A stretch of DNA of 19,016 nt from Scleroderma bovista. Taxonomy: Eukaryota > Basidiomycota > Agaricomycetes > Boletales > Sclerodermataceae. The stretch is from contig JAYMGJ010000832.1 in assembly GCA_037178675.1 (NCBI GenBank), positions 1 to 19,016 of the forward strand, written 5' to 3'. The stretch's first letter is position 1. Every line of letters begins with the position of its first letter. Positions 1 to 8,262 of the stretch are shown here, piece after piece. A program made the translations under genes and the position numbers. The notes under the pieces are model-generated. The model saw only the letters and a program-made list of their open reading frames with translations, did not search any database and was not told the DNA's origin.

Positions 1-568
1 TTCTGCTCCATCCCTTGTCCCAACTAAGGTGTTTACTTGTCACCGTATGTACTCACCCTAGTTCTCATTACTATATAAACTACCGTACTCCGGCCTAGTA
101 GATCCTTAGATCAAATCTCGACTAAGATACTCCCCACTCTGTACTACCCACCATGCTCTCCTAATCCCATCTTGTTCTCCTGAACTCCGGCCAACTCCGG
201 CCTCCGTCCTATCTCGTCCCCTTGGTCCTATGTCCAATCCTAGCAAGTCTCCTACTTGCATGAGGGCAAAAGCCACCTCTGTCCCAGACTCGACGGCTAG
301 ACCTCTCAGGACTTATCCCACCTCTGGGATGTCCTTTGCTCTGGACAAGCTGCGCTCAACTCCGGACCACTTTCCCGCGGTCCAGACTTACTCCACAAAA
401 ACCTGGACTTACTCCCTGTGCTCCTCTAGTGCCCGGACTTCGTTCATTTGACCCGGACTTGACTCTCCGCACTAACTAGCACCTACTAGTGTCTGGACTT
501 ACCTCCTCATTAGTTCCCTGCACCTCTGGACCTCCTAGTAAGATCGTTGAGGAGAACCGGTTTTGACA
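1..568 (+). mobile_element. Family L LTR, plus orientation, 5' part outside window
   Basis: This is the 3' 568 bp of a long LTR. It matches, in inverted orientation, positions 1554-2127 of the complete L LTR further on; by eye roughly one base in twenty differs. It carries a TATA box (TATATAAA, 72-79) and ends in TTTTGACA, the TG...CA-type terminus also seen in the complete copy. The next bases (from 569) are family E sequence, so this LTR landed inside an E copy. Its start lies left of the window, so I cannot tell a solo LTR from the 3' LTR of a longer element. The 73-codon reading frame at 230-451 also occurs in the other copy, but it lies within the LTR downstream of the TATA box and I do not call it a gene. 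Confidence 0.8.
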
Positions 569-679
569 ATCCCTCAAGTCGGGACAATCTTTCAACAGAT
601 CTTGGGTGCGTTCTTCGCATTAGTTTCATCAGCTAACTTTCTCCATGTCCACAGTACCAAACACATTTGGTGTGTGACA
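569..679 (-). mobile_element. Family E fragment (terminal 111 bp), interrupted by L
   Basis: These 111 bp match 5211-5323, the right end of the complete E insertion. They differ by four substitutions and one 2-bp indel. The right boundary falls after GTGTGACA in both copies, and the following sequence differs, so this is a true element end. The left part is cut by the L LTR ending at 568; the rest of this copy must lie beyond the window. Immediately to the right is the 5' LTR remnant of element A, so this copy inserted into or right beside that LTR. The strand follows the promoter orientation of the complete E copy. Confidence 0.75.
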
Positions 680-977
680 CTGTATGTACTCGACCCTAGT
701 TTCTACTTAGTATAAGTACCCTCTAGTTTACCTTGTACACCTCAGTCTGAAATCAACTATAGTCACTACTCCTGTCCCTGTCTCTGTCTCTGTCTCTGTC
801 ATCATCACCTTGACCAGAACCTACGCAAGGGATCAACGCACGTTGTCCTTGTCGTTGAATCCAAGCGGTCACCAACTCTGGCCGGACTATCCCTTGTCCA
901 GCCCTCTGCCCTCCTCCTTCATCTGCCTTTGTCTGGACTTGACCGGACCCCCTACCGGAGTAGACCCGGACTTGACA
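680..977 (+). mobile_element. Element A 5' LTR remnant and promoter
   Basis: This stretch precedes the gag start of element A and resembles the promoter part of the L LTR: both have GTATGTACTC, CCCTAGTT and then a TATA motif, here TATAAGTA at 711-718. A likely 3' end is CGGACTTGACA at 977, which parallels the L terminus CGGTTTTGACA. The upstream U3 part is separated from it by the E insertion. No 3' LTR of A remains in the window, so the boundaries rest on comparison with L. The sequence after 977 (GTATTTCAGAC) would be the primer-binding region, but I cannot match it to a tRNA. Confidence 0.6.
771..800 (+). repeat. CTGTCT microsatellite in A leader/LTR
   Basis: A short run of CTGTCC/CTGTCT hexamers, about five copies, lies downstream of the TATA motif and so probably in the transcribed part of the LTR. 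Confidence 0.75.
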
Positions 978-1045
978 GTATTTCAGACTCACACTTGTGT
1001 GGGTTCACTATCCCAATCTCGTACGCAAACTAGTTCCTATCCCTT
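978..1045 (+). other. Element A untranslated leader
   Basis: This short non-coding stretch lies between the inferred LTR end and the first gag ATG at 1046. It contains the short self-complementary stretch CACACTTGTGTG (992-1003). Priming should occur here in this element type, but no clear TGG-initiated primer-binding site is visible. Confidence 0.4.
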
Positions 1046-1553
1046 ATGACCATGACTACGCGCTCTCATGCTCGTACTGCTGCCGCACTCACTGAAGAAG
1101 CAGGTGCAGTAGATGACCTCCACCTTTCTGCTGCTCAACAAGCCCTGTCTAACCGCAGGCAACCTATGGCTTCTGTAAGCCAATTTAGGAGCTTCACAGC
1201 TCGAAGTCCAGCAGTGTCGATGACTCTGCATTGCGACGCTGTGTCTGAGAGCCTTCGTGGTTCTGCAGACCCTGGTCACTGTGGATCCGCTCCCAGTGAC
1301 GACTTCCCTTATCATTGCGACTCCACTCCAGAATGTCACAACCCCGGTTGATACCAATGGTTTGGCCCTGAGGATGGTCCCGGAGGTGATCCGGACGACC
1401 CCAGAGATGGCGACAACAACAATGACGATGACGATGACGACTTCGTTGACACTACAGATGAACTAGATCCTAGTCTGGCCGTTTTCCACAACCTCGCCAT
1501 CGCCGTCAACCGCCTCTCCCGCTCCTCTCGCCGGACCAACAACTCCTCCTCTT
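1046..1553 (+). pseudogene. gag: Element A gag, segment 1 (N-terminal), interrupted
   Basis: This is the N-terminal part of the gypsy capsid protein. The frame opens with two nearby ATGs (1046, 1052) and runs to an in-frame TGA at 1349-1351. The same frame stays open after that stop up to the L insertion at 1554. Beyond the stop it encodes an Asp-rich acidic stretch, then residues leading into the capsid region (LAIAVNRLSRSSRR). Excluding the L insertion and one copy of its 5-bp duplication makes the frame continue directly at 2796. The TGA could come from CGA by one C-to-T change. The element cannot make full-length Gag in this state. Confidence 0.8.
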
Positions 1554-2048
1554 TGTCAAGACCGGTTCTCCTCAACGATCTTACTAGGAGGTCCAGAGGT
1601 GCAGAGAACTAATGAGGAGGTAAGTGCAGACACTAGTAGGTGCTAGTTAGTGCGGAGAGTCAAGTCCGGGTCAAATGAACGAAGTCCGGGCACTAGAGGA
1701 GCACAGGGAGTAAGTCCGGGTTTTTGCGGAGTAAGTCTGGACCACGGGAAAGTGGTCCGGAGTTGAGCGCAGCTTGTCCAGAGCAAAGGACATCCCAGAG
1801 GTGGGATAAGTCCTGAGAGGTCTAGCCGTCGAGTCTGGGACAGAGGTGGCTTTTGCCCTCATGCAAGTAGGAGACTTGCTAGGATTGGACATAGGACCAA
1901 GGGGACGAGATAGGACGGAGGCCGGAGTTGGCCGGAGTTCAGGAGTTCAGATGAACAGATGGATTAGGAGAGCATAATGGGTATTACAGAGTGGGGAGTA
2001 TCTTAGTCAAGATTTGATCTAAGGATCTACTAGGCCAGAGTATGGTAG

Positions 2049-2056
2049 TTTATATA
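2049..2056 (-). promoter_or_regulatory. TATA box of L LTR
   Basis: TATATAAA on the minus strand, also present in the other L copy at 72-79. It marks the transcription start region of the LTR; about 490 bp lie between it and the LTR 3' end. Confidence 0.65.
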
Positions 2057-2132
2057 GTAATGAAACTAAGGTGAGTATATACGGTGACAAGTAAACACCT
2101 TAATGTCGAGACAAGGGATGGAGCAGAAGCAG

Positions 2133-2189
2133 ACAGGAAAATAAACCAGGTACAAGAAAATAAAGCAGGGACAGGAAAATAAACTGGAG
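2133..2189. repeat. Three tandem 19-bp units in L U3
   Basis: Three consecutive 19-bp units begin ACAGGAAAATAAA, ACAAGAAAATAAA and ACAGGAAAATAAA. They lie upstream of the LTR TATA box in the minus orientation, where enhancer repeats are often found. Confidence 0.75.
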
Positions 2190-2795
2190 CGGAAGCAGAA
2201 ACGGGGAACTAGGATTACAGGGACGATGGAGCAGATGCAGGGACAAGTAGGTAAAGGGAACTAGGTCGGAAGAGGACAAGTAAGGGTTGGAGGTGGACTT
2301 AACTAATGTTAAGTCCGGAGCGATGTCCAGGACCGGAGGAAGTGCAAGAGTGGAGGGAGTGTGTGAGTGGAGGAAGGGCGGAGTAGCCGGAGGAAGGTCC
2401 GGAGTTGGACATGGAAATGTCCTAAGCCTTTGGTGCACCTGACAGAGGAAGCGGAGCAGGAGCAGGAGCAGAACTGAGCCAGAGTTGGATGTACCAGCCA
2501 GAGTTGGGCTATGTCGCAGACAAGGCTAAGGGAGTGGCCGGACTGAAACCGGAGTAGTGACTAGTGGTAGGTACAGGTCCGACATGGAGGAGTTAGACCG
2601 CGGATCTGTCTGTAGGAAGACAGGGGTTAGTCCTGAGGCGGAGATGGACGTAGTGACCGGAGTTGAGCTGGAGTGCAGCTATAGGGCTGGAGATGGCCGG
2701 ACTAGATCCGGAGTTGCATCTATGCCTAAGGAGAGGTCAGGCGGGCCATGGTTAGACCAGAGTTGTGACTGGAAAAGTATGGATATGACACTCTT

Positions 2796-2978
2796 CCTGT
2801 GCCAAAGTCCATGAACCAGACACCTTTGATGGTATGGACTCTAAAAAGTTCAGGACCTTCTTGGTCCAGTGCAAGCTATGTTTCCAGGATCAAGCCAAGG
2901 CATTCCGCCTTGATAGGGCAAAGGTAACTTTCACCCAGTCATACCTAAAAGGGATGACCTTAGAATGGTTCGAACCGG
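2796..2978 (+). pseudogene. gag: Element A gag, segment 2 (capsid core)
   Basis: This segment continues gag in the frame of segment 1. It encodes the retrotransposon Gag capsid region, recognisable from EPDTFDG, LRTFLVQC and SYLKGMTLEWFEP, motifs typical of basidiomycete gypsy Gag proteins. It stops abruptly at 2978, where the E insertion begins. The same frame resumes at 5328 once E and one copy of its target duplication are left out. No stop codon or indel is visible in this piece. Confidence 0.85.
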
Positions 2979-3491
2979 TGTGCGCCTAAGTGAGGGAAGA
3001 GGTCAGAACAACCAACAACCAACACCAAATGACAGCAATATGTGAGTGGTGGTCTTCCTTTGCATTTCTGGTATTTAATCTCCTCAGGGGGATGTGCTGC
3101 ACGCCTTCAGGCAGGATGCAGGAGGGAAGGGAAGGGCTTCTGATGGGGAATAGATGCGACTGGGGATGGTATTGACTCCTCTTCAGCCTACCACAGTGGT
3201 TAGGAAGAGTCCTGGGATAGAAAAGCGATGATAGATTGATGACAGGGGTGTAACAGCAGTGATGGAGCAGAGGGGAAGCAAGGGGACAGTTCCTGCTTCA
3301 AGAATGCGATGGACAGTGATGGGATGGAGTGGACAGAGATGCTAGACTGCGCTTGAGCCTAGAGAAATGATCAGATACAAGATATATCTGATAAACAACA
3401 ATATAGGAGCTTTAGGCCAGCACTGAGTGACCTACAAGTCCAAAGACAGAGATAGAGCTTATAGACAGTGAGGGAGAGTGAATGTGGTCGC

Positions 3492-3546
3492 TTTATTGAG
3501 GGGGAAGCAGACACTTCCTTGCAGCCTTTGGCTGCTGGTTTATATA
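3492..3546 (-). promoter_or_regulatory. Core promoter and poly(A) signal of E
   Basis: On the minus strand TATATAAA (3539-3546) is followed about 45 bp later by AATAAA (3492-3497). This spacing is what is expected for the U3/R part of an LTR. It is the main reason for giving E a minus orientation. Confidence 0.6.
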
Positions 3547-3592
3547 CAGGAGGGGCTGTGGCCCTGTAAGCACAAATGACTAAGTGCTTGGT

Positions 3593-3999
3593 AAGAGATT
3601 GGTAAGAAATTGGTAAGCAATTGATAAGCAGTGTAATCAGGCTGAGTCATCAATGGGGAGAGCCTGAACAAGCTGCTGAGCCAAGGGAAAGAGCAAAAAC
3701 ATAGGTAAAAAGGGGTGTATAACCAAGAATATGGAAAAATCATTGCATGGGGCCCAAAAGAGAGGGGGGGAAAGCAGGGGATGAGTAGATCGAAGCTAAA
3801 TGAGCATATGCGATGACATAATGCATATGAATCATAGGGGCATGAGTCATGAATTGATAAGCAGCATGATAAGCATGATTTGAAGGATGATTGATAAGTG
3901 ATTGGTAAGGGGAGTAATGGGGATTAGTAATGCCAAGAGGGGATGAATAATGCGCAGCAGAGTGAGTCAGAGTGAGCCAGAGTGACTCTGTGTGACTCA
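3593..3999 (-). promoter_or_regulatory. Cluster of bZIP (TGASTCA) and GATA motifs in E U3
   Basis: Upstream of the E TATA box there are four exact TGAGTCA/TGACTCA sites (3643-3649, 3843-3849, 3963-3969, 3993-3999). These match the known Gcn4/AP-1 type bZIP site. Four TGATAAG sites (from 3622, 3855, 3867 and 3892) match the fungal GATA-factor consensus. They are interleaved with short repeats of TTGGTAAG (3595-3620) and a run of degenerate 10-bp AGTGAGTCAG-like units (3961-4000). Actual binding is inferred. Confidence 0.45.
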
Positions 4000-4309
4000 G
4001 AAAGAAGGGAAGCACAACCTATGATTTATTGAACTTTAGATCTGGAGATGAGCTTCTGAAGCAGTGCCACTGATGGGAGTGGCTGGGGGATAATAAAAGA
4101 ATTGATCCGACCAGAAGAGCAGTGTCAGGGGGCCTGGAATGACAAGTAGAGTCACAGCTGGTCACAGAGTGTCACAAATCCCTTGGATTGAGCTTCTGTA
4201 GAGCAAAAACGCGAAATTTGGTGCTCCCAAAGTGCAGTCTTCCCTTGAGCAGTAAGGGGAAGGTTCTGTACTCTATTAGGGCTCCTAAGAAGGGTTCTAG
4301 AGCACTGTT

Positions 4310-4807
4310 TCATTCATGTTTGTTGCGGGATAGCAGGGAAGAGAATCGCAAGTAGCGGATTCGACGTGTCCAGGGAAGCGAGATGAATGATAGAGGGAGA
4401 TGGATGTGACAGGACTCTGGGATGAAAGGACCATATGCAGAGGACTCAGGAGACACAGAGACGACCAGGTATGAATTTTCAAGTCTAACGATAGACTTGA
4501 GACGACCAAAGTATGTGCGCGACGCAGGACTGACGAGGAGAACGCGCTGACCGAGAACGAGAGGGACTGAGGGAGAAGGCTGGGAAGATATGTACCAGAC
4601 AGTACACAGGAGCTCAGGGAGAGGCTGTCCCAAGAGCAGGACATAGTTGAGGTCTGCTGCAATAGCGGAGAAACGTTCCAGAGAAAATGTGGACTCCATA
4701 GTGAGTGATGAAGTGGGTGTCTGGATTGCGGGTGGAATATCTCCGTGGGAAATGAATGGATTTACGTCGGAACTTGACAGGCAGATAGACCACGGTCTAG
4801 GCTCCAT
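4310..4807 (-). CDS. Unrecognised 165-codon ORF inside E
   Basis: An ATG-initiated frame of 165 codons lies on the same strand as the E promoter but upstream of its TATA box. I do not recognise the protein. It is rich in Ser, Pro and Leu, has no obvious membrane segment, signal peptide or zinc motif, and ends in a basic tail (SRNKHE). The region LLLGQPLPELLCTVW and the following SVPLVLGQRVLLVS look like ordinary folded-protein sequence rather than low complexity. It could be a captured gene fragment, a C-terminal exon of a longer spliced gene, or chance. A second frame in the same region (4297-4662 minus) is weaker. Confidence 0.3.
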   Translation of the reverse strand: MEPRPWSICLSSSDVNPFISHGDIPPAIQTPTSSLTMESTFSLERFSAIAADLNYVLLLGQPLPELLCTVWYISSQPSPSVPLVLGQRVLLVSPASRTYFGRLKSIVRLENSYLVVSVSPESSAYGPFIPESCHIHLPLSFISLPWTRRIRYLRFSSLLSRNKHE

Positions 4808-4879
4808 GATGGTATAGTCACATGATTGATAGCTTCAAAAATGGCGGAGCTATTCAAAATATCGGAATGCCGGCACTGG

Positions 4880-4904
4880 GCGCCTAAATTTGACATTTGG
4901 GCGC
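4880..4904. repeat. Short hairpin in E
   Basis: The arms GCGCCTAAAT and ATTTGGGCGC pair over 10 positions with one T/G wobble around a 5-nt loop (TTGAC). A run of eight A follows on the plus strand. The sequence GCGCCTAA also occurs at the left end of E (2982-2989). Confidence 0.55.
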
Positions 4905-5057
4905 TAAAAAAAATGATTCTTCCTTTTCTCCTTTGTTTCTCTATCGTTTCTTCTGCTTCTTTGGTTGTTCTGGTATGGGAGTTGGACTGCAGTAGGTTGC
5001 ATTCCTCTCTCATACTGAAATGATCACCAATCCTTGGATTCTTCTGCTTCTTGGCGG

Positions 5058-5174
5058 TTCTCGTGCGATAGATGACTGTCCATGTTGGCATTCATCTCTC
5101 GCATCAGGATAGTCATTCTTGTGCGATAGATGGCTATGACAAGCTTGTATTCATCCTTCGCATAAGGATAGTCA
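5058..5174. repeat. Tandem duplication of a 58-bp unit in E
   Basis: Two adjacent diverged copies (5058-5115 and 5116-5174) share GTGCGATAGATG, ATTCATC and AGGATAGTCA at matching positions. They lie near the outer (U3) end of E. Confidence 0.65.
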
Positions 5175-5327
5175 TGACTTTGCGTGATATGGATAGCGAG
5201 GGCTGTCTGTATCCCTCAAGTCGGGGCAATCTTTCAACAGATCTTGGGTGTGCGTTCTTTGCATTAGTTTCATCAGCTAACTTTCTCCATGTCCACAGTA
5301 CCAAACACGTTTGGTGCGTGACACCGG

Positions 5328-6085
5328 ACCTACTGAACTCTGGTCATCTGGCCGACTGTCCACGCTAGATGGACAGCTGGGTCCACTTCATGGCTGAGCT
5401 GCAAAGCACCTTTGGGCCTCATGACCCCATTGCTGATGCTGAGCATCAACTCGAGCATCTCCGGATGAAGGATGCTCACCGTGTTACGCGGTATATAGTA
5501 GACTTCAACCGACTCACCTCACAGGTCCAGGACTACGGGGATGGCGCGCTCCGCCACCTGTTCTACTCCAGTCTCCTGGATCGTCTCAAAGATGAAATTG
5601 CTCGGGTTGGAAAGCCCCTGACTCTGCATGGGCTGAGGGCCCTTTGTCAAGAAATCAACGTGTGCTATTGGGAGCACAAAGATGAGATCTCTCGTACAAT
5701 GAAGAGTCAGCCCGCCTTGTCCCCAACCAAGTCCTCCAACTCCGGGGGCAACTCATCCAACTCCGGTCAGGAGAAATCCAAGACTGGAAACTCCCCCAGC
5801 ACCGCCAACTCCTCCAGCTCGTCCAAAACGACCAGCAACCAGTCTTCCTCCGGTTCCAGACCGGACCTAACCAACAAACTTGGTAAAGATGGGAAGCTAA
5901 CCGCAGATGAGCACAAATGGCATCTGGATAACAACCTCTGCATGTTCTGCGGGGGTACTGGTCACTTTGCGGACAATTGTCCAAAGAAGACCAAAAAGGC
6001 CAAGGCTCGCACCGCGGCCATCGCTGCTGAGTCCGGTAAGATGGACTCGAACTTGGGTGCCAACTCCAAGTCAAAAAAAGAGTAA
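5328..6085 (+). pseudogene. gag: Element A gag, segment 3 (C-terminal with zinc knuckle)
   Basis: The last part of Gag begins in the frame of segment 2 (the D codon spans 2978 and 5328-5329) and meets a TAG at 5366-5368. It then runs open from the ATG at 5369 to TAA at 6083-6085. It contains the end of the capsid domain (ELQSTFGPHDPIADAE, RYIVDFNRL), a Ser/Asn/Lys-rich linker (about 5700-5880) and one CCHC zinc knuckle, CMFCGGTGHFADNC, near 5938-5979, which binds nucleic acid. The tail is Lys-rich. The TAG probably replaces a Trp codon by one G-to-A change. The three gag pieces total 483 codons including the stop, a normal size for this family. Confidence 0.88.
6073..6085 (+). other. Candidate -1 frameshift site between gag and pol
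   Basis: The gag frame reads TCA AAA AAA GAG TAA, giving an A AAA AAA slippery heptamer (6073-6079) two codons before the gag stop. The pol frame lies at -1 and is open from upstream of this run through 6160 and on to 7732. A ribosome slipping back one base here would therefore make a Gag-Pol fusion. The layout is typical of retroelement frameshifting. No downstream pseudoknot was verified, and a chance indel in the A-run is the alternative. Confidence 0.5.
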
Positions 6086-8262
6086 GCAGCTCCCGGCCCT
6101 CCGCACAACCGGCGAGCTGCGTTGACTCCGGAAGTGCACCCAAGGAGGCCCACCTCAATGTGTCCACTCTTTTAGATCCAAACTCCCTTATGCCACATGT
6201 TATCCTCTTATCATTTGACTTACCTAAAACCTGTGCACTTGTGGACTCCGGGTCCACACATTGCTTTGTAGATGTACAATTCATGCACAAAAACAATATT
6301 ACCACCTACTCCGTTCCTCCGATTACTCTCCAACTCTTTGACGGTACATCAAACTTTGTAATCACTCAAGCTGTCGATATATCAGTGAAATTCCCCACAT
6401 CTGGTGATGTCACCCCCATGACCTTCTATCTCGCTCCATTAGACTCTGACTGCTCAATTGTCCTTGGACATAACTGGCTCACCCACTACAATCCGTTGAT
6501 TGACTGGGTACTGAGCAGTTTAACATTCTGGACCCCTGCAGAAAGTTTGCTAGCGCCCCTGTCGACTCCCTCTCCAGTTCTGTCCGGTAACCCTGTCTCC
6601 GGCCTCTCCGGCCAATCTGACCCCGGCCTTGCGCCATCTGTCGACACTCCAGCTTGCACCCCTCCACACATCTCTCTGATTAACGCAGCCGCATTCGTGT
6701 GTGCGTGCAAATTAGAGGGATCCACCAAATACCAACTTCAGCTGCATCCCTCTGACTCAGCAAAGGCTCGTTTGTCCTCTGCCTCTACTCTGCCAGACCT
6801 CGACATCGTCCCTCCAGAGTATCACAATTATGCGGACGTGTCCAGTAAGGCAAAGGCCTCTGAACTTCCCCCGCATTGCGAGTACAATCTGAAGATCAAC
6901 CTTGAAGAAGGTACCTCTCCACTTTTGGGAACCCTCTACTCACTGTCTCCGGTTGAGCTCTCCGCTCTCCAGACTTTCATTGATGAGAATTTTAATACAG
7001 GTTTCATCCATCCTACCGCTTCCTCCCACGCTGCTCCGGTCCTCTTCGTAAAGAAGAAGGATGGCTCACTCTGCCTCTGCATTGACTTCCGAGGCCTTAA
7101 TAAAATTACCAAAAAGGACTGCTATCCACTCCCCCTTATCTCTGACCTATTAGACTCACCTAGCCATGCTAAGATCTATTCGAAGATCGACCTCCAGCAT
7201 GCATACCATCTAGTCCAGATTGCTCTGGGCAATGAATGGAAGACCGCCTTCCGTATGCGCTATGGGTCTTACGAGTGGTTAGTCATGCCCTTCGGCCTCA
7301 CTAATGACCCAGCAGCCTTCCAGCACTTTGTCAACACCATCTTTGCTGACATGCTGGATGTCTGCGTCGTCGTGTACCTCGACGACATCCTCATCTACTC
7401 TGAGGATATGGAGTCCCACCAGCAGCACGTCCGGGAAGTTCTCCGCCGACTCCGGTTACATGGCCTCTTCGCCAAACCGGAGAAATGTGAGTTCCACTTG
7501 GACTCGGTAGAGTACCTTGGCTATCGCCTCTCTCCTGACAGTTTGACTATGTCTCCAGACAAGATCCAGACCATCTCCAACTGGCCTGAAGCTCGAAAGG
7601 TTAAGGACATCCAGTCCTTCTTGGGCTTTGCCAACTTCTACCGCCAGTTTATATTCAACTACTCGGACATCATGGTCCCTCTTACCCAGCTCACCCGGAA
7701 AGATGCTCCTTGGAACTTCTCCGAGGACTGTTGACATTCCTTCAACGCTCTCAAGCATGCCTTCACCACTGCACCCATCCTCACCCATTTCATTCTGGAT
7801 ACCCCATTCATTGTGGAAACTGACACCTCCGACTACACTGTCACTGGCATCTTGTCTATTACTTGTGCTGACGGAGAGATTTGTCTGGTCACATACTACT
7901 CCCGGACCTTGACTGCTCTGGAGTTAAACTATGACACCCACAATAAGGAACTCCTCGCCATCTTTGAGGCCTTCTGGAACTGGTGCCATTATCTTGAAGG
8001 CTCCGCCTCTCCCGTAGACATCGTCACAGACCACAAAAACCTTGAGTACTTCTCCACCTCAAAGGTACTGTCCTGCCGGCAAGCCTGGTGGTCTGAATTT
8101 TTATCCCAATTTAATCTTGTCATTTGCTTCCACCCTGGTAAGCTCGGTGCCAAGCCTGACACTCTCACTAGATGATGGGACATCTACCCCAAAGAGGGGG
8201 ATAGTGGCTACGCCCGGGTTAACCCCCAGAATCTCCAGCCAGTGTTCACTCAAGAACAGCTC
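6079..8262 (+). pseudogene. pol: Element A pol: protease, RT, RNase H; truncated
   Basis: The Ty3/gypsy Pol frame is entered by -1 shift from gag; no ATG is needed. Domains in order: aspartic protease with active site LVDSGS (about 6238) and VLGHNW (about 6460); reverse transcriptase from about 6990 to 7550 with KKKDGSLCLCIDFRGLNK, MPFGLTNDPAAFQ and the catalytic YLDD at 7375-7386; then RNase H with ETDTSDY, NKELLAIFEAF and VTDHKNLEYF (about 7815-8060). Two in-frame stops break it: TGA 7732-7734 between RT and RNase H, and TGA 8173-8175 after KPDTLTR. Both fall where an Arg codon is expected, so CGA-to-TGA fits. The frame continues to about 8262, where element B begins. Integrase and 3' LTR are missing, so it is dead. 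Confidence 0.92.

Larger units (their letters stand above)
1554..2790 (-). mobile_element. Family L solo LTR, complete, minus orientation
   Basis: This 1237-bp insertion starts TGTCAAGACC and ends GGATATGACA on the plus strand, so it has TG...CA ends and short inverted termini. It is flanked by the 5-bp target-site duplication CTCTT (1549-1553 and 2791-2795). The TATA box reads TATATAAA on the minus strand (2049-2056), which fixes the orientation. No gag or pol lies between the two ends, so it is a solo LTR left by LTR-LTR recombination. It interrupts element A gag without changing its frame. Its minus-strand end half matches 1-568. The open frames inside it (for example 2100-2438 minus, 2557-2814 plus) have no recognisable features and I do not call them genes. 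Confidence 0.9.
2979..5323 (-). mobile_element. Family E insertion, probable long solo LTR
   Basis: This 2345-bp insertion in element A gag starts TGTGCGCC and ends GTGACA. It is flanked by CCGG on both sides (2975-2978, 5324-5327). If the last A is assigned to the target, the duplication is the 5-bp ACCGG. TG...CA ends, a minus-strand TATA box (3539-3546) and AATAAA (3492-3497) suggest a single LTR read on the minus strand, with about 1.8 kb of U3. Its plus-strand left end (ATGTGAGTGGTGGT, then GGATGTGCTG) resembles the start of the element B LTR, so E may belong to a related family. No gag or pol is present. A non-autonomous LTR element or a composite insertion is possible. Confidence 0.7.

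Noticed and set aside
1..2127. The inverted pair 1-568 / 1554-2127 as terminal inverted repeats of one DNA transposon
   Set aside because: The right copy continues to 2790 with its own CTCTT target duplication and TG...CA ends, and gag frames resume outside it. They are two LTR insertions in opposite orientation.
2979..4016. A separate 1038-bp LTR ending at GGAAGCACA (TGTGC...GCACA)
   Set aside because: The right flank (ACCTA) does not match the left flank (ACCGG), whereas the matching duplication is at 5323-5327. The inner GCACA is probably chance.
5655..6305. 216-codon minus-strand frame opposite gag and pol
   Set aside because: It is the antisense of the zinc-knuckle region and the start of pol; its Trp/Ser/Arg-rich composition comes from the sense codons.
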